DNA from: Clostridia bacterium
GTDB taxonomy: Bacteria > Bacillota > Clostridia > Oscillospirales > CAG-382
Assembly (NCBI GenBank): GCA_017959195.1
Contig: JAGDBE010000110.1
Coordinates: 1-7,322 of the forward strand
Direction: 5' to 3'
DNA length: 7,322 nucleotides
The position numbers were made by a program, and so were the translations under genes. Below the pieces are notes generated by a model. The model saw only the letters and a list, made by a program, of their open reading frames with translations, did not search any database and was not told the DNA's origin. Positions 1-6,291 of this stretch are shown here, in pieces; the first letter of the stretch is position 1; every line of letters starts with the position of its first letter.

Positions 1-45
1 ATTGAAGAGCTGAAAAAGACAATCTCAAGCAAAAAGGAGGAATGA
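1..45 (+). CDS. C-terminal end of an unidentified upstream gene (partial)
   Basis: Frame 1 is open from the window edge and reads IEELKKTISSKKEE followed by TGA at 43-45. The tail is short, charged and lysine/glutamate-rich, as many soluble protein C-termini are. The cysS Shine-Dalgarno sequence lies inside its last codons, which suggests translational coupling and one shared transcript. In many Firmicutes the gene before cysS is cysE (serine O-acetyltransferase), whose C-terminus is often a charged helix. That would fit, but 14 residues cannot identify a family, so no product is assigned. It is also possible that this stretch is not coding. Confidence 0.5.
   Translation: MEELKKTISSKKEE
34..40 (+). 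promoter_or_regulatory. Ribosome binding site that decides the cysS start
   Basis: AAGGAGG is a full-strength Shine-Dalgarno match. It lies 1 nt before the ATG at 42, which is too close to use, and 7 nt before the ATG at 48, which is ideal. This favours 48 as the cysS start even though the ATG at 42 would form an ATGA overlap with the upstream stop codon. Confidence 0.8.
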
Positions 46-47
46 AA

Positions 48-1472
48 ATGCTGTATTTATACAATTCTGCGACCAGACAAAAGGAAGAATTCAAACCGTA
101 CGACGAGAAGCAAGTGACAATGTACACCTGCGGACCGACGGTTTATCACTACGCCCATATCGGAAACCTGCGCTCCTACATTATGGAGGACGTGCTTGAA
201 AAATATCTTCGTTATATCGGTTACGACGTGAAGCGCGTTATGAACATAACCGACGTGGGACATCTTTCGAGCGACGCCGACACCGGAGAAGACAAGATGG
301 TAAAGGGCGCGAAGCGCGAAAACAAGACGGTAATGGAAATTGCAAAATTCTACACCGACGCGTTTTTTGAGGACTGCAAAAAATTAAACATAAAGATGCC
401 CGACGTAATAGAGCCCGCCACAAACTGCATTGACGAGTTCATAAAGGTCATTCAGGGCTTGCTCGACAAGGGCTTTGCCTATAAAGCGGGCGGAAACGTG
501 TATTTTGACACCTCAAAACTCAAACAGTACTACGTCTTCAACAATTTTGAGGAGGAAGACCTCAAAGACGGCGTCAGAGAAGGCGTTGAAAAGGACGACA
601 ATAAGAGAAACAAGGCGGACTTCGTTTTGTGGTTCACAAAATCCAAATTTGAGGACCAGGAACTCAAATGGGACTCGCCTTTCGGTCTCGGTTACCCCGG
701 CTGGCACATTGAGTGCTCGTGCATTTCAATGAAGCATCTCGGAGAGCGCCTCGACATCCACTGCGGAGGCATCGACAACGCGTTTCCGCATCACACAAAC
801 GAAATCGCGCAGAGCGAGGCGTACCTCGGCCATAAGTGGTGCAACTTCTGGATGCACGTTCTGCACCTCAATACTTCGGGAGGCAAGATGAGCAAGTCAA
901 AGGGCGAATTTTTAACCGTTTCTCTGCTCGAGGAAAAGAATTATCTGCCCGTCGTTTACAGATTTTTCTGCCTGCTCTCGCATTACCGCAAATCCCTCGT
1001 TTTCAGCTATGAAAACCTCGACAACGCGAAGGCTTCATATATGAAGCTCATCGAAAAGATATCGAAAATCACTCCCGACGGCGAGGTTGACAAAAACGCG
1101 TTTGAACTTCTGAAAAAGGAGTTCACCGACGCCATGGACAACGACATAAACACGTCCCTTGCAATAACGGCGGTGCATAACGTAATAAAGGCCGATACGA
1201 ACGGCGCGACAAAACTTGCGCTGATTGAAGATTTTGACAGGGTTTTGTCCCTCGACCTTATAAAGAACGCCGAAAACTTCGCAAAAGAGAATGATTCAAC
1301 GGACGGTGAAGACGCCGAATTCGTATCAAAGATAAACGAGGCGCTCGAAAGAAGAACGGCGGCGAAAAAAGAGAAGAATTACGCGCTTGCAGACCAAATC
1401 AGAGACGAACTCAAAGCGCTCGGCGTCGTAGTCGAAGACACGCCCGAAGGCCCGAAATGGAAAAAGATATGA
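48..1472 (+). CDS. cysS: Cysteinyl-tRNA synthetase (CysRS)
   Basis: Cytoplasmic class I aminoacyl-tRNA synthetase that attaches cysteine to tRNA-Cys using ATP. Numbering from ATG 48 gives 474 residues, within the usual bacterial range of about 460-480. Visible marks are the N-terminal MLYLYNSATRQKEEF, the TCGPTVY segment, the HIGH-box variant HIGN (37-40) and KMSKS (280-284). The catalytic zinc site is predicted as C28, C223 (in GWHIECS), H248 and E252 (in FPHHTNE), with the same spacing as in E. coli CysRS. The C-terminal part (about 300-474) fits the anticodon-binding helical domain and ends with a charged helix and GPKWKKI. The start is chosen from the ribosome site; an alternative ATG at 42 adds only two residues. 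It probably shares a transcript with the gene ending at 45 and overlaps mrnC. No T-box leader is visible, but the promoter lies outside the window. Confidence 0.97.
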   Translation: MLYLYNSATRQKEEFKPYDEKQVTMYTCGPTVYHYAHIGNLRSYIMEDVLEKYLRYIGYDVKRVMNITDVGHLSSDADTGEDKMVKGAKRENKTVMEIAKFYTDAFFEDCKKLNIKMPDVIEPATNCIDEFIKVIQGLLDKGFAYKAGGNVYFDTSKLKQYYVFNNFEEEDLKDGVREGVEKDDNKRNKADFVLWFTKSKFEDQELKWDSPFGLGYPGWHIECSCISMKHLGERLDIHCGGIDNAFPHHTNEIAQSEAYLGHKWCNFWMHVLHLNTSGGKMSKSKGEFLTVSLLEEKNYLPVVYRFFCLLSHYRKSLVFSYENLDNAKASYMKLIEKISKITPDGEVDKNAFELLKKEFTDAMDNDINTSLAITAVHNVIKADTNGATKLALIEDFDRVLSLDLIKNAENFAKENDSTDGEDAEFVSKINEALERRTAAKKEKNYALADQIRDELKALGVVVEDTPEGPKWKKI

Positions 1473-1891
1473 ACCCCTCCCCGTTTTTCGGGCATGACGC
1501 GAAAGAATACGGAATTCTTTCTCTTGCGTACCTCGGAGACGCGGTTATGGAAATAATGACAAGGGAATATCTGCTTAAATACGGCTCTTTCAAAAAGCCG
1601 GGCGATATAACGAACGCGGCGAAAGCGTTCGTTACCTGCGAAGCGCAGAGCGACGCTTTTGAGCGCATTGAATCGCTTTTAACCGCGGAAGAAGCAGACG
1701 TTTTCCGCCGCGGACGCAACGCAAAAACCCATTTTGCGCCGAAGCACGGCGACCTCATCCAGTATAAGCGCGCCACCGGCTTTGAATCCCTCATGGGATA
1801 CCTGTATTCCTCGGGCGAATGCAGAAGGGCGAAAGAACTCTTTCTTGCTGCATTCGGGCCGGTATTAAATCCTCTGCAAAGGACAGAATAA
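1457..1891 (+). CDS. mrnC: Mini-ribonuclease III (Mini-III, 23S rRNA maturation)
   Basis: Double-strand-specific endoribonuclease made only of an RNase III catalytic domain, without a dsRNA-binding domain. In B. subtilis it trims the ends of 23S rRNA precursor in the cytoplasm. The 144-residue length fits the family (about 130-145). Family marks are LAYLGDAVME (23-32) with predicted metal ligand D28, FRRGRNAK (81-88), and GFESLMGYL (106-114) with predicted metal ligand E108. Location directly after cysS is the conserved Firmicutes arrangement. Two starts are possible: ATG 1457, 6 nt after GAAGG (1446-1450) and overlapping cysS by 16 nt, or ATG 1469, forming an ATGA overlap with the cysS stop and giving 140 residues. 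The first has the better ribosome site. Either way, translation is probably coupled to cysS. Confidence 0.93.
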   Translation: MEKDMNPSPFFGHDAKEYGILSLAYLGDAVMEIMTREYLLKYGSFKKPGDITNAAKAFVTCEAQSDAFERIESLLTAEEADVFRRGRNAKTHFAPKHGDLIQYKRATGFESLMGYLYSSGECRRAKELFLAAFGPVLNPLQRTE

Positions 1892-1892
1892 T

Positions 1893-2522
1893 ATGATGGA
1901 CAGGCTTTTTGCGTTATTTAAAAAAATCGAATCAAATAAAGACGCCGAATCCAAAATAAGCTTCGTTATCGCGGGACTCGGAAATTACGGTGAAAAATAC
2001 CGCAACACGCGGCATAACGCCGGTTTTCTCGCGCTGTCCTACATGGCGCAGAAACTCGGCGCCCAAATAAACCGCTCGAAATTCAAATCGCTTTGCGCCG
2101 ACTGCATGCTCGGCGACAAGCGCGTGCTGCTGCTGCTTCCGCAGACTTATATGAATAACTCGGGAGAAGCTGTGCGCGAGGCGCTTTCGTATTACAAGCT
2201 TACGACGGAAAACCTGCTCGTAATATATGACGACGTGTCTCTTCCGCTCGGAAAAATACGCGTGCGCACCAAGGGCAGCGACGGCGGACATAACGGCATT
2301 AAATCGATAATATATCAGACGGGCTCCGACGTTTTTCCCCGCATTAAAATCGGAATCGGTGAAAACCCGCGCCCCGAAGACGACCTCGCGGACTGGGTTT
2401 TATCGTATTTTACAAAAGAGGAACAGCAAACTCTGTTCGACAGATTTGAAGACGTCCTCGGCGCAAGCAGACTTATCGTTTCGGGAAACGCCTATGAAGC
2501 GATGAATAAATACAACGGATAA
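1893..2522 (+). CDS. pth: Peptidyl-tRNA hydrolase (bacterial Pth type)
   Basis: Cleaves the ester bond of peptidyl-tRNAs released from stalled ribosomes, recycling tRNA in the cytoplasm. The core starts near residue 22 with SFVIAGLGNYG and contains N31, TRHNAGF with catalytic H41, PQTYMNNSG (83-91, N88), YDDVSLPLG (112-120) with D113 matching E. coli D93, and GGHNGIKSI (131-139, H133/N134). All residues expected for catalysis are present. Total length is 209, slightly above the usual 185-195, because of a roughly 21-residue leader (MMDRLFALFKKIESN...). No ATG, GTG or TTG is seen at the point where standard Pth proteins begin, so the leader seems genuine. The common GLGNPG is GLGNYG here. AAAGGA (1878-1883) lies 9 nt before the start, and only one base separates the gene from mrnC. 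A second ATG at 1896 would remove one residue. Confidence 0.96.
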   Translation: MMDRLFALFKKIESNKDAESKISFVIAGLGNYGEKYRNTRHNAGFLALSYMAQKLGAQINRSKFKSLCADCMLGDKRVLLLLPQTYMNNSGEAVREALSYYKLTTENLLVIYDDVSLPLGKIRVRTKGSDGGHNGIKSIIYQTGSDVFPRIKIGIGENPRPEDDLADWVLSYFTKEEQQTLFDRFEDVLGASRLIVSGNAYEAMNKYNG

Positions 2523-2563
2523 TTATTTTAATTTCTATAAAAAGAAGGAAGGCATTTACACAA

Positions 2564-4534
2564 ATGAAACCTAAATACTACGTTACAACCGCAATTCCCT
2601 ACACCTCAAGAAAACCGCACATAGGAAACACCTATGAGCTTATACTTACCGACTGTATCGCGAGATACAAGAGGATGCGCGGTTACGACGTTTTTATGCT
2701 TACCGGAACCGATGAACACGGTCAGAAAATCGAGGACGCGGCAAAGGAGGCGGGAATCTCCCCGAAAGAGTACGTTGACGCGATAACCTCCGAGCTTCAG
2801 GGCATCTGGAAGAAGATGAACATAAGCTACGACAAGTTCATTCGCACGACAGACGACTACCACGTCAAGGCGGTTCAGCATATATTCAAGAAGCTGTACG
2901 ATCAGGGCGACATCTATAAGGGAGAGTACGAGGGCTGGTACTGCACGCCCTGCGAATCCTTCTGGACAGAAACCCAGGCATCCGACGGCAAATGCCCCGA
3001 CTGCGGCAGAGAGGTAAAAAAGGCAAAGGAAGCCGCATATTTCTTAAAACTCTCCAAATATCAGAAAAAACTCGAAGATTATATAGAATCCCACCCCGAT
3101 TTCATCACGCCGGAAGCCCGCAAAAAAGAGATGATAAATAACTTCATAAAGCCGGGCATTCAGGACCTCTGCGTTTCGCGTTCGTCGTTCACGTGGGGCA
3201 TTCCCGTCGATTTCGACGAAGGACACGTGATTTACGTGTGGATCGACGCGCTCACAAACTATATAACGGCGCTCGGTTACGACGTGGACAAGCAGGACGA
3301 CCTTTATAAGAAGAACTGGCCCGCCGACCTGCAGATTATCGGCAAGGATATTTTGAGATTCCATACGATTTACTGGCCGGTCATCCTCATGGCTCTCGGT
3401 CAGCCGCTTCCCAAGCAGATTCTGGGACATCCGTGGCTGCTTTCGGGCATGGATAAGATGTCAAAATCGAGAGGCAACGTAATGTACGCCGACTACCTTT
3501 CGGATTTGCTCGGCACAGACGCCGTAAGATACTACGTGCTTGCGGAAATGCCGTTTTTAAACGACGGAAGCATTACGTATGAAATGCTCGTTGCAAAAAT
3601 CAATTCCGACCTCGTAAACACGCTCGGAAACCTTGTTCAGAGAACCGTTGCGATGATAAATAAGTATTTTGACGGCTATATTCCCGCACCCGCCGAAAAG
3701 GGCGAGTTTGACGACGACCTTATTTCCGTCATAAAATCGGGATATGAGGCGACGACCGAAAAGTTTGAGACGCTTCATATAGCAGACGCGACCGACGAAA
3801 TCATGACCGTGCTGCGCAGACTTAATAAATATATCGACGAGACCATGCCATGGGCGCTTGCGAAAGACGAGGAAAAGAAACCGCGCCTTGCAACCGTGCT
3901 CTATAACCTTACGGAAGGTATCAGAATCTGCGCGAATATGCTCTATCCGTTCATTCCCGAATCGGCGGAAAAGATTCTCGACCAGCTCAATAACCCCGAA
4001 AACAAGGAAAACCTCTCGATAGGCGACTGGGACGAAAACGCGAAATTCGGACACACATACCCCGTAAACACGAAGGTCAACCCCTCTCCCACCCCGCTTT
4101 TCATGAGAATTGACGAGAAGGAGTTCAACGCACGTCTGGAAGCCGACAGAAAAGCTGCCGAAAAGGCGGAAAAAGCAGAGGAAAAGTCCGAAAAAACGGA
4201 GGAAAACAACTCCGAAATCGCCATCGACGATTTTATGAAGGTGAAACTGAGATGCGCTGAAATTCTGGAATGCGTTCCCGTCGAAAACTCCGAAAAACTG
4301 CTCAAAATCACCGTAAACGACGGCAAAGGCAGACGGCAGATCGTGTCGGGAATTGCAAAAAGCTACTCCCCCGACGAGCTTATCGGCAAAAAGATAATAA
4401 TTATATCAAACCTTAAACCCGCGAAAATCCGCGGCGTCGAGAGCAACGGAATGCTTCTCGCGGCAAGCGCCGGCGATAAAGTCAAGGTGGTATTCCTCGA
4501 CGAGAGCGTAGAGCCCGGCGCCGAAATCAGATAA
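2564..4534 (+). CDS. metG: Methionyl-tRNA synthetase with C-terminal tRNA-binding domain
   Basis: Class I synthetase that charges initiator and elongator tRNA-Met in the cytoplasm. The 656-residue length fits the long Firmicutes form. In order: the Rossmann catalytic core from YYVTTAIPYTSRKPHIGN, with HIGN at 19-22; the connective-peptide domain with four zinc-binding cysteines, C127/C130 (YCTPC) and C144/C147 (CPDC); KMSKS at 298-302; the anticodon-binding helical domain (about 350-515); a Lys/Glu/Ala-rich, probably coiled or flexible linker (about 525-548); and a C-terminal OB-fold tRNA-binding domain (about 550-656) with IDDFMKVKLR, RQIVSGIAK and NLKPAKIRGVESNGM. The ribosome site GGAAGG (2547-2552) is 11 nt upstream. 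The 41-bp gap after pth is AT-rich, with no convincing promoter, T-box or S-box leader, so read-through from cysS is likely. Pairing with tatD downstream matches the B. subtilis metS-yabD order. Confidence 0.97.
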   Translation: MKPKYYVTTAIPYTSRKPHIGNTYELILTDCIARYKRMRGYDVFMLTGTDEHGQKIEDAAKEAGISPKEYVDAITSELQGIWKKMNISYDKFIRTTDDYHVKAVQHIFKKLYDQGDIYKGEYEGWYCTPCESFWTETQASDGKCPDCGREVKKAKEAAYFLKLSKYQKKLEDYIESHPDFITPEARKKEMINNFIKPGIQDLCVSRSSFTWGIPVDFDEGHVIYVWIDALTNYITALGYDVDKQDDLYKKNWPADLQIIGKDILRFHTIYWPVILMALGQPLPKQILGHPWLLSGMDKMSKSRGNVMYADYLSDLLGTDAVRYYVLAEMPFLNDGSITYEMLVAKINSDLVNTLGNLVQRTVAMINKYFDGYIPAPAEKGEFDDDLISVIKSGYEATTEKFETLHIADATDEIMTVLRRLNKYIDETMPWALAKDEEKKPRLATVLYNLTEGIRICANMLYPFIPESAEKILDQLNNPENKENLSIGDWDENAKFGHTYPVNTKVNPSPTPLFMRIDEKEFNARLEADRKAAEKAEKAEEKSEKTEENNSEIAIDDFMKVKLRCAEILECVPVENSEKLLKITVNDGKGRRQIVSGIAKSYSPDELIGKKIIIISNLKPAKIRGVESNGMLLAASAGDKVKVVFLDESVEPGAEIR

Positions 4535-4547
4535 ATAAACAAAGGGC

Positions 4548-4581
4548 GGCACGCGGTATTATGCCGCGTGCCTGAGTTTTT
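4548..4581 (+). terminator. Terminator-like GC-rich hairpin abutting the tatD start
   Basis: GGCACGCGG (4548-4556) and CCGCGTGCC (4564-4572) form a perfect 9-bp stem with a 7-nt loop (TATTATG). TGAG then precedes five T (4577-4581). The shape suits an intrinsic terminator for the operon ending at metG. The T-run is short and separated from the stem by 4 nt, and it ends 3 nt before the tatD ATG at 4585, an unusual place. It may be a partial terminator or attenuator, or an RNA structure that affects tatD translation. Confidence 0.6.
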
Positions 4582-4584
4582 ACT

Positions 4585-5394
4585 ATGAAAATGTTTGATT
4601 CCCACGCGCATTACGACGACGCGCGTTTCGACGGAATAAGGCACGAAACTTTACTCGAAGTGCACGAGTCCGGCGTTGAAAAAATAGCGAATATCGCGTC
4701 AAGCCTTGCTTCAAGCAAGACCTGCATTGAGCTTGCGGAAAAGTACGGTTTTATCTACGCCTCCGTCGGAATACACCCGTCCGACGCTGTAAAGGATATG
4801 AGAAACGAAAATTACATTTCTTTGCTTGAAGAAATGTATAATTCGAGCAAAAAGGTCGTTGCAATAGGCGAAATCGGGCTTGATTACCATTACGGCAAAG
4901 ACGACAAGGAAGAGCAGAAAATCTGCTTTGACAAACAGATGTCGCTTGCAAAAAAGCTCGGCTGTCCCGTCATAATCCACGACAGAGAAGCTCACGAGGA
5001 GACGCTTGAAATACTGTCGGCATACCCCGAAGTCAAAGGCGTGCTTCATAGTTTTTCGGGCAGTTTTGAGATGGCAAAGCAGGTTCTCAAAATGGGATAT
5101 TACATATCAATAAACGGCGTTATCACGTTTGAAAACGCTAAAAAAACTGTCGATATCGTAACGAATATAAGAAGCATTATGCCGGGCGCGGAAAGTAAGA
5201 TTTTAATGGAAACCGACTGCCCGTACCTCACGCCCGTGCCCTTCAGGGGCAAAACAAACCGCTCCGACCTTATGGTTTACACCGCAGAAAAGGCGGCATC
5301 CTGCCTCGGAATAACGACGGAAGAATTCTGCGAACTTACTTATAATAACGCCTGCCGATTTTACGGAATTTCCGAACAAAAGGAGAAATTATGA
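4585..5394 (+). CDS. tatD: TatD-family metal-dependent hydrolase / DNase
   Basis: A TIM-barrel metal-dependent hydrolase of the TatD/YcfH family. Characterised members are 3'-5' deoxyribonucleases linked to DNA repair and degradation, though the in vivo substrate of most is uncertain. Predicted metal ligands are all visible: H7 and H9 (FDSHAHYDD), E96 (IGEIGLDYH), H132 (VIIHDREAH), H155 (VLHSFSGS) and D211 (METDCPYLTP). The 269 residues are close to the family norm of about 255-265. The ATG at 4585 gives MKMFDSHAH, a typical N-terminus; ATG 4591 is an alternative two codons later. Neither has a Shine-Dalgarno sequence directly upstream, where a strong hairpin and T-run sit instead. The metG-tatD pair is conserved in Firmicutes, but the usual next genes rnmV and ksgA are not here. 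Its stop overlaps the next start by ATGA. Confidence 0.94.
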   Translation: MKMFDSHAHYDDARFDGIRHETLLEVHESGVEKIANIASSLASSKTCIELAEKYGFIYASVGIHPSDAVKDMRNENYISLLEEMYNSSKKVVAIGEIGLDYHYGKDDKEEQKICFDKQMSLAKKLGCPVIIHDREAHEETLEILSAYPEVKGVLHSFSGSFEMAKQVLKMGYYISINGVITFENAKKTVDIVTNIRSIMPGAESKILMETDCPYLTPVPFRGKTNRSDLMVYTAEKAASCLGITTEEFCELTYNNACRFYGISEQKEKL

Positions 5395-6122
5395 AAACTG
5401 TTTTGATTACCGGCGCCTCCCACGGAATAGGAAAAGCATGCGCCGAAAAATTCGCTTCTCTCGGCTTTAACGTCGCCGTAAACTATAAAAGCAGTAAAGA
5501 CGCGGCTTTTGAACTGTGCGAAAGCCTCTGCAAAAAGGGCTTTTCGGCAAAACCGTATTTTGCCGACGTTTCAAAGGAAGAGGACGTTAAAAATATGTTT
5601 GACGCCGTGTCGCGCGACTTTTCGGGCGTCGATGTCCTCATAAACAACGCGGGAATATCGCTTGTCAAGGTCATAAACGACGTTTCGGAAAAGGAATGGG
5701 ACGAAATATTCTCAGTCAACGCAAAATCGGCGTTTTTATGCTCAAAAGCGGCACTCTCACATATGCTTGAAAACAAGTGGGGACGCATTATCAACGTCTC
5801 ATCGATGTGGGGGATTTGCGGCGCTTCCTGCGAAGTACCCTACTCCGCAGCCAAAGCCGCCGTCGTCGGCTTTACGAAGGCGCTCGCAAAGGAGCTCGCG
5901 CCTTCGGGAATCACCGTAAACTGCGTTGCCCCCGGGATAACCGATACGAAGATGAATGCACATCTTACGGAGGCGGAAATCTCGGATTTCGTAAAAGAAA
6001 TCCCCGTTCCGCGCTTAGCGGCGGCTGATGAAATCGCCCACTGCGCCGCGTTCTTCGCCGACGAAAAATCCTCGTACATAACCGGGCAGGTGCTTTCGTG
6101 CGACGGAGGATATACGATATAA
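5391..6122 (+). CDS. ymfI: SDR-family oxidoreductase, FabG-like, closest to EF-P 5-aminopentanone reductase YmfI
   Basis: Classical short-chain dehydrogenase/reductase of 243 residues. Visible are the nucleotide-binding motif TGASHGIG (7-14), NNAG (85-88) and the tetrad N110, S138, Y151, K155, so an active enzyme is expected. Basic residues after the second strand (NYKSS, 31-35) suggest NADPH. It could be 3-oxoacyl-ACP reductase FabG, but SSMWGICGASCEVPYS (137-152) and AKELAPSGI closely resemble B. subtilis YmfI as I recall it, where the WG..GASCEV segment is characteristic. YmfI reduces 5-aminopentanone to 5-aminopentanol on a lysine of elongation factor P. No fatty-acid genes are nearby, whereas the neighbours are translation genes, which supports the YmfI reading. 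AGGAG (5381-5385) lies 5 nt before the start, and the ATGA overlap couples it to tatD. The SDR family call is near certain; the specific substrate is inferred. Confidence 0.7.
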   Translation: MKTVLITGASHGIGKACAEKFASLGFNVAVNYKSSKDAAFELCESLCKKGFSAKPYFADVSKEEDVKNMFDAVSRDFSGVDVLINNAGISLVKVINDVSEKEWDEIFSVNAKSAFLCSKAALSHMLENKWGRIINVSSMWGICGASCEVPYSAAKAAVVGFTKALAKELAPSGITVNCVAPGITDTKMNAHLTEAEISDFVKEIPVPRLAAADEIAHCAAFFADEKSSYITGQVLSCDGGYTI

Positions 6123-6129
6123 ATCATAC

Positions 6130-6158
6130 AAAAATCATACATTGAACGTCTGATTTTT
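6130..6158 (+). terminator. Weak terminator-like hairpin after the SDR gene
   Basis: AAAAATCA (6130-6137) and TGATTTTT (6151-6158) are perfect inverted 8-mers. Two further pairs (AC/GT) form across one mismatch, leaving a 7-nt loop. The 3' arm ends in five T, so an A-tract/T-tract bidirectional terminator is possible. The stem has few GC pairs, so it would be inefficient. The only other candidate in this gap is the AT-rich dyad near 6172-6207. Confidence 0.35.
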
Positions 6159-6171
6159 GCCTTAATAAGAC

Positions 6172-6212
6172 AAATTTCACAATATTTATTAAGAATGTGA
6201 AAATTTTAATAA
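6172..6212 (+). promoter_or_regulatory. Candidate operator region of gap, nested dyads with a Rex-like site
   Basis: Several symmetric elements lie just upstream of the gap promoter. TTCACA (6176-6181) faces TGTGAA (6196-6201). TTATTAA (6186-6192) faces TTAATAA (6206-6212), and another TTAATAA copy is at 6162-6168. Within this, 6195-6212 reads ATGTGAA-AATT-TTAATAA, resembling the Rex operator layout of TTGTTAA/TTGTGAA, 4 nt, then TTAACAA/TTCACAA, with two or three mismatches. Rex is the NADH-sensing repressor of Firmicutes and controls gap in some species. AT-rich sequence gives such matches by chance, so this is tentative. Confidence 0.35.
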
Positions 6213-6218
6213 TCACTA

Positions 6219-6247
6219 TTGAAAAATGCTTTCATATGTATTAAAAT
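6219..6247 (+). promoter_or_regulatory. Predicted sigma-A-type promoter of gap
   Basis: TTGAAA (6219-6224) and TAAAAT (6242-6247) match the -35 and -10 consensus at five of six positions each, with an ideal 17-nt spacer and AT-rich sequence upstream. Transcription would start near 6254, leaving a leader of about 38 nt before the gap ATG. This supports gap as its own transcription unit. Confidence 0.7.
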
Positions 6248-6291
6248 AGGAATGATGAAAATTTTTAAAATATTTTTTGGAGGATAAAAAA

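Noticed and set aside
2523..2563. Possible promoter or leader (T-box/S-box) before metG
   Set aside because: The 41-bp gap is too short for a T-box or SAM riboswitch. TATAAA at 2536-2541 has no matching -35 at 16-18 nt upstream, and AATTATTTTAATT (2521-2533) is a trivial AT palindrome.
3557..4054. 165-codon open frame on the - strand inside metG
   Set aside because: It is fully covered by the conserved MetRS frame, has no family resemblance and no independent context. It is a shadow frame.
4138..4209. Lys/Glu/Ala-rich repetitive stretch in metG as a possible repeat element or frameshift
   Set aside because: The frame stays open and both flanking domains are intact. It is an ordinary low-complexity linker between the anticodon-binding and tRNA-binding domains of MetRS.
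4200..4600. Separate promoter for tatD
   Set aside because: I saw no -35/-10 pair with acceptable spacing in the end of metG or in the 50-bp gap, so none is annotated.
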